Notes under the pieces: generated by a model
What the model was told of the DNA's origin: nothing
The model's input: the letters and a program-made list of their open reading frames with translations, nothing else
Databases searched by the model: none
Assembly: GCA_005879605.1 (NCBI GenBank)
Contig: VBKE01000294.1
Coordinates: 3,189 to 41,017, forward strand
From: Deltaproteobacteria bacterium
GTDB lineage: Bacteria > Desulfobacterota > Binatia > UBA9968
Length of the DNA stretch: 37,829 nt
Direction of reading: 5' to 3'
In this document: positions 33,739 through 37,829 of the stretch, one piece after another
Numbering within the stretch: position 1 is the first letter of the stretch
How the letters are laid out: each line of letters opens with the position of its first letter
Translations under genes and position numbers: made by a program

Positions 33739-33999
33739 TTACTCCAACGGTTCGATTCGATTGAGTGGGCGTCCTTTCTCAATGTTCCTCCAATTTATCA
33801 TGAGTTCGAATCGATGACGACGAGCCCAGTCGTGCACCAGTTTCCGGGCGGTCCCGGAGGAAATATTTCCAGAACGAAGCCGACCGTCAAAAGTGAACGT
33901 TGCCTTCTCGCCCTGAAACTCGACGTGAAAGTGCGGAGGATTGTGATCTGCGAAATACATTCGGATGATGATTCCGAAGAACGTCGAGATGATCGGCAT
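33739..33999 (-). CDS. DUF4160 domain protein (cassette gene)
   Basis: 86 residues matching DUF4160: MPIISTFFGIIIRMYFADHNPPHFHVEFQGEKATFTFDG, then WARRHRFELMINWRNIEKG. The conserved DHNPPHFH stretch could bind metal. It is the first gene of a two-gene cassette with DUF2442. No strong ribosome site is seen before the ATG. The left box of the neighbouring attC (34030-34036) lies 30 bases upstream of the start. Confidence 0.88.
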   Translation of the reverse strand: MPIISTFFGIIIRMYFADHNPPHFHVEFQGEKATFTFDGRLRSGNISSGTARKLVHDWARRHRFELMINWRNIEKGRPLNRIEPLE

Positions 34000-34029
34000 T
34001 GCTGACTTTTAGCAGATTCGGGTATTCAG

Positions 34030-34277
34030 GCATAACGGAATGCCGCTGAACCGCTACTGGAAATGAAATGATCCATCATCGAACCGTGCTGTCGGCTCAA
34101 GCGGCAGACTGTGTGAAAACTCTGAAACTTTTGAGACGGTGGAAAAAGATACCATATTCATGACAAAATTAGCGATCTCATCCCTACATCCGTTTTGTTT
34201 ATGCTTCAAAGTGGGACAACATGAGCGTCATTCTGATCCGTCGCTTACTTTTCACACAGTCTGGCGGCGGGTTAGAC
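34030..34277 (-). other. attC of the zinc-finger cassette, interrupted by a MITE
   Basis: Left box GCATAAC (34030-34036) and right box GTTAGAC (34271-34277) flank arms GCTG-AACCG and GGCTCAAGC. Between the right arm and right box lies a 159-base inserted element plus one extra GCGG. Without these 163 bases the site is 85 long, has a five-base spacer (GGCGG) before the right box, and closely parallels the 84-base attC at 35768. The zinc-finger gene's stop lies in the right box. Confidence 0.85.
34105..34263. mobile_element. 159-bp MITE-like element with 15-bp inverted repeats
   Basis: The ends CAGACTGTGTGAAAA (34105-34119) and its exact complement TTTTCACACAGTCTG (34249-34263) bound an AT-richer, non-coding segment. 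GCGG occurs directly before (34101-34104) and after (34264-34267), a four-base target duplication. No transposase is present, so it would need one supplied elsewhere; the parent insertion-sequence family is not identified. No second copy was noticed in the window. Confidence 0.75.
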
Positions 34278-34679
34278 TTTTTCATGTTCACTCTTCTTCG
34301 GCCACGGCTTCCCGTCAAGCAAGGTATTCAAGCCGCTCTCCATACAGCCAAAGCAGATGTAGCCACGGGGCCCCGCGAAGCACACTCCTTCCGCGATATT
34401 CTTCTTGCAGAAAGCGCAGCCCCACGGCTTGTTTGGCTCACCTTCAAGAACATCGGCTATGCAACGGATGGGTACGCCCAAACGTTCCTCAAGAGCGATA
34501 TGAAGCAGCGCGTCAGCCTGCCTTTTTGCTCTCCTATCCCGAGCACCGGGCCCGCGTCCCCGAAGCGCTCGATATTCTGGCCAGAGATGGGGGATTCGCG
34601 GATCTGGTTTTGCCAGTTTGGAGGGCTTCCTGCCACCAGGAATAACTCGGAAACCTCGTGTCTTTTTCTGATCAGTCAT
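34272..34679 (-). CDS. ClpX-type C4 zinc-finger protein (cassette gene)
   Basis: 135 residues. A basic N-terminal half (MTDQKKTRGFRVIPGGRKPSKL ... RDRRAKRQADALLHIALEE) is followed by a C4 zinc finger, C88-x2-C91 and C109-x2-C112 (CAFCKKNIAEGVCFAGPRGYICFGC), of the ClpX N-terminal type. There is no AAA+ ATPase, so it is a free finger that might act as a substrate adaptor or interfere with ClpX dimer formation (inference). It starts seven bases after the preceding attC and ends in the right box of its own, with almost no untranslated leader. Confidence 0.75.
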   Translation of the reverse strand: MTDQKKTRGFRVIPGGRKPSKLAKPDPRIPHLWPEYRALRGRGPGARDRRAKRQADALLHIALEERLGVPIRCIADVLEGEPNKPWGCAFCKKNIAEGVCFAGPRGYICFGCMESGLNTLLDGKPWPKKSEHEKV

Positions 34680-34685
34680 AGGTAA

Positions 34686-34815
34686 GTCTAACGCATTAGC
34701 TGAGCGTGAGGCGAGCCGGACGCGCAGTCGGGTGGTTCAATACTTCAGTTTCAAAAGGCACTGTCCATCCATTATCACAAGCTACTCGCCGATGCGCTCA
34801 AGCGATGAGTTAGAA
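34686..34815 (-). other. attC of the 131-residue protein cassette
   Basis: 130 bases. Left box GTCTAAC, right box GTTAGAA. Arms GCT-GAGCG and GCTTGAGCG (reverse strand) pair, followed by matching GGCGAG. The right box departs from consensus in its last base, but the left box of the next attC (TTCTAAC) departs in the same way. Confidence 0.9.
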
Positions 34816-34826
34816 GGCAGACTCGA

Positions 34827-35219
34827 TCAGTCACTCTTTTTAGCCCACACCAGATAAGCCTCCCAAGCACGCGTTGCTCTTGGCCCGAAATATTTTCTCC
34901 ACTCTCTTGGGGAGATACCTGCGTCCTCAGCTTCAAAGTAAACATCTTCAAGGAGACCTGTCGTCACGGCATTGCAGGCATCCTCGTCACCCTCTTCGAG
35001 TAGATGTTCTACAGCAGCAAATACCGCAGAGAGCTCGTTGACTGTGCCCGCTTGCAGGAGCACACACATGTGACGAGCGAACTCGCCCGCGTCAACATAC
35101 ACTTGGTTGGGTACATATGCTTCGTCCGACACGTATTCATCCCAGCATTGGCGGAAACTTGGGCACACAGCGAGTAAAGCAGGCAAAACGTCGGACTCAG
35201 TCACTTTCGCTTGGGGCAT
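34827..35219 (-). CDS. uncharacterised acidic cassette protein (possibly DUF7674)
   Basis: 131 residues from ATG 35219, seven bases inside the boundary of the preceding attC; a longer frame from 35243 would begin inside that attC. It is acidic and helical, with WDEYVSDEAYVPNQVYVDAGEFARHMCVLLQAGTVNELSAVFAAVEHLLEEGDEDACNAVTTGLLEDVY. It resembles a widespread small family whose members often end 'GPRxxRAWExLxxxW', possibly DUF7674. Function is unknown. No signal peptide or helix of membrane type is seen. Confidence 0.6.
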   Translation of the reverse strand: MPQAKVTESDVLPALLAVCPSFRQCWDEYVSDEAYVPNQVYVDAGEFARHMCVLLQAGTVNELSAVFAAVEHLLEEGDEDACNAVTTGLLEDVYFEAEDAGISPREWRKYFGPRATRAWEAYLVWAKKSD

Positions 35220-35225
35220 GTGTCC

Positions 35226-35353
35226 TTCTAACGCAAAGCTCACCGACCGCCGCTGAAAAGTGCCACGATACCCGGCTGCCTCCGCTCACCTTAGAGATAC
35301 TGCATCCGTAAGCCACGTGGTTAGCGGCGGCTCGGTGAAGCGACTTGTTCGGT
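35226..35353 (-). other. attC of the 145-residue protein cassette
   Basis: 128 bases and the best stem of the array. Left box TTCTAAC, right box GTTCGGT. Left arm GCT-CACCGA-CCGCCGCT pairs with the right arm, GCTTCACCGAGCCGCCGCT on the opposite strand, each extra base being unpaired. The cassette gene runs 33 bases into the site. Confidence 0.93.
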
Positions 35354-35758
35354 GGTCAACGCCGTCGGGTTGGCAACTAACCTCACCAAAGAACGAACCT
35401 TGCAAGGTCGCTGCCTGATTACCTGATCTGCCGAGACAGCGAAATCTCTCTTAAGGCGTACCACCAAACCTTCATACTCCAATGAATCAGCGAACTGCCC
35501 TCGCATATTCCGACGGTAGAACTCATGGATGTCGTCTGACGGACGAAGCCTAAAACGGAATCGGCGTGGAATTAAGAAAGCGCCACAGATTGTCGCAAGC
35601 AAAGCATCAATCCGGCTACGATCTTCGGCTCGGAAAGCCCGCATCCAGAGAACACGATGGTCATGGCGCCGTCGGAATAGACTAACTCGCCGCCACTCGT
35701 TCAGGATGAACCACACCCCGTAAGCAGCAAGACCGGTGATAAATAGCCATATGCTCAT
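35321..35758 (-). CDS. unknown protein with one N-terminal membrane helix (cassette gene)
   Basis: 145 residues. A single N-terminal hydrophobic helix (3-20, IWLFITGLAAYGVWFIL) precedes a basic cytoplasmic region rich in Arg (FRRRHDHRVLWMRAFRAEDRSR; FLIPRRFRFRLRPSDD). The last 11 residues (TEQVASPSRR and preceding) are encoded within the attC, so they are probably not conserved. No family is recognised; an inner-membrane anchored effector or regulator is possible. It starts nine bases after the preceding attC. Confidence 0.55.
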   Translation of the reverse strand: MSIWLFITGLAAYGVWFILNEWRRVSLFRRRHDHRVLWMRAFRAEDRSRIDALLATICGAFLIPRRFRFRLRPSDDIHEFYRRNMRGQFADSLEYEGLVVRLKRDFAVSADQVIRQRPCKVRSLVRLVANPTALTTEQVASPSRR

Positions 35759-35767
35759 ACGTAAACC

Positions 35768-35851
35768 ACCGAACGCTATGCCGCTGAGCCGTCATCGAAA
35801 ATAGACTCATTCCTTGGCGATCTCACTATCGGCTCCAGCCGCGGGTTAAAC
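35768..35851 (-). other. attC of the four-helix membrane protein cassette
   Basis: 84 bases. Left box ACCGAAC, right box GTTAAAC. Arms GCTG-AGCCG and GCTGGAGCCG (reverse strand) pair with one extrahelical G. The gene's stop codon sits inside the right box. Confidence 0.9.
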
Positions 35852-36304
35852 GGCCGTTTCCTGTGTGCGCTGGTGTGGAAATGGAATATAGCGTGTGAAA
35901 AATAGACATACCGCGACTACAAGCTGCGTTAGCATTAAAAGAGCAGGCATAATCAAAACCGAAGAGCCCACATATTCCTTGAGTTGGCCGTATAGAAAAA
36001 CCCACCAGCGTGGTAGCGAGGCGAATGAATTTAAAAGCACTATAGCAGAGAGTGCGGCTGCCACATACCACGCCAATTTGACTTTACCCCGTAAGCCCCA
36101 TACTAAACCGAATGCGACGATTGGCCCACCGAGAAAGTAAATCGCGTTAAAGGCTGTCCTTCCCCAGTGCGTTACTGGCGGAGGAAATGTTACCCAATAC
36201 GTGAATGCGAATGGCAATGAACACAATCCGAAGATCCCTTCTGCAAATCTCGCGATCAGAAGCCATCGTCTCGTTCTGTCTACGAATCCCCCCCGGGCGG
36301 TCAT
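35846..36304 (-). CDS. four-helix membrane protein, unknown (cassette gene)
   Basis: 152 residues from ATG 36304, 11 bases after the preceding attC boundary. The open frame upstream of it passes through that attC and is not coding. Four membrane helices: about 17-38, 52-72 (FNAIYFLGGPIVAFGLVWGLR), 77-98 (AWYVAAALSAIVLLNSF) and 113-139 (GSSVLIMPALLMLTQLVVAVCLFF). Family not recognised. The hydrophobicity and spacing suggest an inner-membrane protein, a common cargo of cassettes. Confidence 0.6.
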   Translation of the reverse strand: MTARGGFVDRTRRWLLIARFAEGIFGLCSLPFAFTYWVTFPPPVTHWGRTAFNAIYFLGGPIVAFGLVWGLRGKVKLAWYVAAALSAIVLLNSFASLPRWWVFLYGQLKEYVGSSVLIMPALLMLTQLVVAVCLFFTRYIPFPHQRTQETAV

Positions 36305-36315
36305 TCTAGTTGGCC

Positions 36316-36412
36316 GTTTAACGACCAAGCTCAGCAGCCGGGCGGCCTGTTTGGGCATGATGTCGCGGGAAGCCAGCATGGCCGCCGGGTCTGCTGCAGC
36401 GGATGGTTCGGC
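36316..36412 (-). other. attC of the NTF2-like protein cassette
   Basis: 97 bases. Left box GTTTAAC, right box GTTCGGC (36406-36412). Arms GCTCAGCAG-CC-GGGCGGCC and GCTGCAGCAGACCCGGCGGCC pair over almost their whole length. A second GTTCGGC at 36491-36497 is nearer the gene's stop, but no matching arm was found for it. The 97 bases between the gene stop and this site are otherwise unexplained. Confidence 0.88.
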
Positions 36413-36509
36413 GTGCCTCGATACCAGAACCGCCATTAAGGCACCTTGGCCGCGGCGGTTTCCCGCGCCCTGGCCTCGCCGGGCCATGCAGTTCGGCACC
36501 GGCCGCAGC

Positions 36510-36875
36510 TCAGGGTAGCTTGTCGAAAAAGAGATAAAGGGCGGCAATCCGGCCGTCCCGGATGATGATGAAATCAGTCCCGGCGTACGCTGGCGGCTCG
36601 CCAGGGCGGCCCGATACCCATTGGACGCGACCGCCATTACCCAACTCCTCGGGTTCGGCAATCGGCTGATACTGAAAGTCAGGGTGAGTCGCCTTGATGG
36701 CACCCGCGACGCGATCGATCTCGTCGCGGCCACGGTGGACGCCCGATTTGGGGTCGTAGAACACGCCTTCTTCGGTCCAGATCTCGTCGATGGCCGCGCG
36801 CCGGCGCGCGGGGTCGTTTTCACCGAAAACGTCGCGAAGATTGCGGATCAGCAAGGTCGAAATACTGAAGGGCAT
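36510..36875 (-). CDS. SnoaL/NTF2-like protein (cassette gene)
   Basis: 121 residues with the NTF2-like cone fold: a helix-rich first half (LLIRNLRDVFGENDPARRRAAIDEIWTEEGVFYDPKSGVHRGRDEIDRVAGAI), then strands (RVQWVSGRPGEPPAYAGTDFIIIRDGRIAALYLFFDKLP). The motif 'GTDFIIIRDGRIAALYLFFD' is typical of SnoaL-like polyketide-cyclase or limonene-epoxide-hydrolase relatives. The ligand is unknown. GAGGAG upstream of the ATG provides a clear start. A 148-base leader separates it from the previous attC, the longest leader in the array. Confidence 0.85.
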   Translation of the reverse strand: MPFSISTLLIRNLRDVFGENDPARRRAAIDEIWTEEGVFYDPKSGVHRGRDEIDRVAGAIKATHPDFQYQPIAEPEELGNGGRVQWVSGRPGEPPAYAGTDFIIIRDGRIAALYLFFDKLP

Positions 36876-37023
36876 GCCTCGTCTCCTCTCGACATTGAGT
36901 GCGGCTTGCGATATCGCGACCCGGAACGACTCGATTGCAGTGATTTGATCCCCGACAGATGAATGCTCCCGTCATTGTCCAAGCAGCCGGGCAAGAACCA
37001 GCACGACACCACCGCGACTCTTC

Positions 37024-37080
37024 GCCGAACGGAAAGGCTGAGCCGCGCCCTCGGCGTCGGTCTCAAGTCGAGGGTTAGGC
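37024..37080 (-). other. attC of the two-gene (78/79-residue) cassette
   Basis: 57 bases, the minimum size known for attC. Left box GCCGAAC, right box GTTAGGC. Arms GGCTGAG-CCG and ACTTGAGACCG (reverse strand) pair with an extrahelical A. Confidence 0.85.
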
Positions 37081-37091
37081 AAGGAACACCA

Positions 37092-37331
37092 TTAGGACGA
37101 CGCTCGGAGTAGAGCTCGCTCCAGCGGCCGGGGAACTTCGAGACGAAAGAAACGCTCTGCCGAATATCCATAGTCCTCGCCACTTTCATCAACGACGCGT
37201 AGATACCCGTGGGATTCCGCGTCCTCGTCAGGAATGACGCGGTAGAGTTTTCCTCTTTCGAGAGAGGCCTCGTACCTCTTGTTGTTGATGCAGACCGCAA
37301 AATATTTCTGTTGTTTGGCTCTTTTCTTCAT
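37092..37331 (-). CDS. uncharacterised protein, partner of the 78-residue protein (cassette gene)
   Basis: 79 residues from ATG 37331; the longer frame above it is a shadow of the upstream gene. A basic N-terminus (MKKRAKQQKYFAVCINNKRYEASLERGKLYRVIPDEDAESHGYLRVVDESGEDYGYSAERFFRLEVP) recalls a very common family found beside the 78-residue partner, usually written off as hypothetical and possibly a toxin-antitoxin pair. A short beta-rich fold with one Cys is suggested. It starts two bases after the partner's stop. Confidence 0.65.
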   Translation of the reverse strand: MKKRAKQQKYFAVCINNKRYEASLERGKLYRVIPDEDAESHGYLRVVDESGEDYGYSAERFFRLEVPRPLERALLRASS

Positions 37332-37333
37332 AG

Positions 37334-37570
37334 CTAATCCAGCAAAGGAAACTTTATCTTGAGTTCCTTGCGTCCGATACCGTGAGCTTCGTACCAATGT
37401 ACCTCGGCAGTATGAATTGTTCCATCTATCAGGCGCACCCTCGCGATCCCCTTCAATTTTCTCCATCGGCCGCTGCCATAGCGTTTGCGAAGACGGGCCA
37501 GCCCACGGATGGTTCGACCAATGGCAATCGTCTGAATATCCCGAATCGGTCCGATGAGTTCGAAATCCAT
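37334..37570 (-). CDS. uncharacterised basic protein (cassette gene, first of pair)
   Basis: 78 residues, markedly basic: LARLRKRYGSGRWRKLKGIARVRLIDGTIHTAEVHWYEAHGIGRKELKIKFPLLD. The 'RYGxGRWRKLKGxAxVRLxDGxxxxAExHWYEAHGIGRxExKIK' signature belongs to a widespread family of unknown function that is usually encoded next to the 79-residue protein. Overlap of two bases in spacing and constant pairing suggest a functional pair. A toxin-like role is a guess. The previous attC boundary is 44 bases upstream. Confidence 0.7.
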   Translation of the reverse strand: MDFELIGPIRDIQTIAIGRTIRGLARLRKRYGSGRWRKLKGIARVRLIDGTIHTAEVHWYEAHGIGRKELKIKFPLLD

Positions 37571-37614
37571 CGACCCCGCATAAAATCATCCTTTCACCGA
37601 AACTTCCACCTCAC

Positions 37615-37715
37615 GCCTAACGCCCGGCGGTCACCCGCCGCGGCCCACCTGTGGCCTCCCCTGTTCACGCAGATCCGCCACCGGGCCGCGGTCAGGTGGA
37701 ACGGCTTTGTTAGGC
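37615..37715 (-). other. attC of the partial right-edge cassette
   Basis: 101 bases. Left box GCCTAAC (37615-37621), right box GTTAGGC (37709-37715). Spacers of five bases lead to arms CGGT-CACC and CGTTCCACC (reverse strand), then CGCGGCCC pairing with GGGCCGCG. Consensus-perfect boxes and a long stem make this the most standard site of the array. Confidence 0.93.
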
Positions 37716-37829
37716 GGCGTCCGCCTGTCTCAATGTTTTTCGAAATACCACTCGGTCCTGCCCTGGACCAGCATAATCTTCGATGACTTGAACTCCGTCG
37801 CGGTTTAGTTTTCCTGTCAACTGCATTCC
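37710..37829 (-). CDS. partial cassette gene, 3' end only
   Basis: The frame is open from the window edge to a TAA that lies inside the attC right box. The translated end is LTGKLNRDGVQVIEDYAGPGQDRVVFRKTLRQADAA. A short internal ATG (37826) exists, but the true start is probably outside. No family is recognised. Its stop within the core box is typical of tightly packed cassettes and confirms the array continues to the right. Confidence 0.55.
   Translation of the reverse strand, partial: GMQLTGKLNRDGVQVIEDYAGPGQDRVVFRKTLRQADAA

Larger units (their letters stand above)
32280..37829 (-). mobile_element. integron gene-cassette array (continues beyond the window)
   Basis: All genes here are on minus, are short, and are separated by attC sites: imperfect palindromes flanked by RYYYAAC and GTTRRRY boxes. 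Ten sites are recognised. Cut points (between AA and C on plus) give cassette lengths of 1071, 602, 656 (with an inserted element), 540, 542, 548, 708 and 591 bases, from left to right. In seven of nine cassettes the box before the gene is the exact reverse complement of the box after it. No integrase or attI is in the window; orientation places them to the right, so whether this is a full integron or an integrase-less cluster is unknown. Confidence 0.93.

Noticed and set aside
34139..34685. Long plus-strand frames over the zinc-finger cassette
   Set aside because: They run antisense to the C4 finger gene and through the MITE-like element; composition and content are those of shadows.
36491..36497. 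Second GTTCGGC core box after the NTF2-like gene
   Set aside because: No partner arm or left box gives a stem; the copy at 36406-36412 does, so that one was used as the attC end.
36305..36823. Upstream extension of the four-helix membrane protein to 325 codons
   Set aside because: The extension passes through an attC and the antisense of the NTF2-like gene, has no family similarity, and the ATG at 36304 sits just after the attC boundary as expected for a cassette.
37332..37589. 165-codon frame covering the second pair gene
   Set aside because: Only its last 79 codons match a known family; the rest is a shadow of the 78-residue gene read in another frame.
32280..37829. CRISPR array as an explanation for the repeated boxes
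   Set aside because: The repeated units are single core heptamers with different inner sequences, spaced by whole genes; there are no identical 25-40 base repeats with uniform spacers and no cas genes.

Overview
The window looks like chromosomal DNA from an uncultivated Gram-negative soil or sediment bacterium. Supporting features are a homodimeric-type pyruvate dehydrogenase, a quinone-biosynthesis pair (ubiE plus a polyprenyl diphosphate synthase), NuoB, a TctC-type solute receptor, LLM-class flavin oxidoreductase and amidohydrolase genes, and lipoprotein and Sec signal peptides. Binatota-like or other 'deltaproteobacterial' lineages fit this mix, but the sequence alone does not fix the taxon.

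Layout. 226-2519 holds a YflT-like stress protein, a single-domain response regulator, a CRP/FNR regulator with a shortened C-terminal linker, and a small basic protein. 2561-8083 (minus) is the operon aceE-aceF-lpd, with a lipoate ligase (lplA) divergent from it at 8142. 8942-11354 has tRNA-Met, a PP2A-like phosphatase, a small membrane protein and a homoserine kinase. 11355-13223 has an AT-rich gap, a cold-shock gene with a promoter, long structured leader and terminator-like repeat, an orphan nuoB and a second cold-shock-like protein. 13203-15916 (minus) holds polyprenyl synthase, ubiE and a membrane protein. 16105-17145 is a PuuD-like membrane protein convergent with a lipoprotein cytochrome c. 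17392-25666 has tRNA-Leu and a plus-strand housekeeping run: pseudo-receiver, valS, nadC, birA, coaX, EF-G2 and a zinc ribbon. 25672-32257 is a catabolic or accessory run: two amidohydrolases, a gamma-glutamyltransferase-like protein, a dehydrogenase fragment, an LLM flavoprotein, a pterin dehydratase and an orphan TctC.

The outstanding region is 32280 to the right end. It is an integron gene-cassette array. Every gene there is on the minus strand, and the genes are separated by ten attC recombination sites (nine recognisable, one decayed). The cassettes carry a homocysteine S-methyltransferase, a DUF4160/DUF2442 pair, a ClpX-type zinc-finger protein, several unknown proteins, an NTF2-like protein, a two-gene pair, and a last gene cut by the window edge. 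For seven of nine cassettes the 7-base core box before the gene is the exact reverse complement of the core box after it, even where both depart from consensus. This is the signature of cassettes integrated from circles. Mismatches and box decay occur only at the left end, the end distal to the expected integrase. One attC is interrupted by a 159-bp MITE-like element with 15-bp terminal repeats and a 4-bp GCGG duplication. Removing it restores an 85-bp attC with normal spacing. No integrase is visible; by orientation it would lie beyond 37829.
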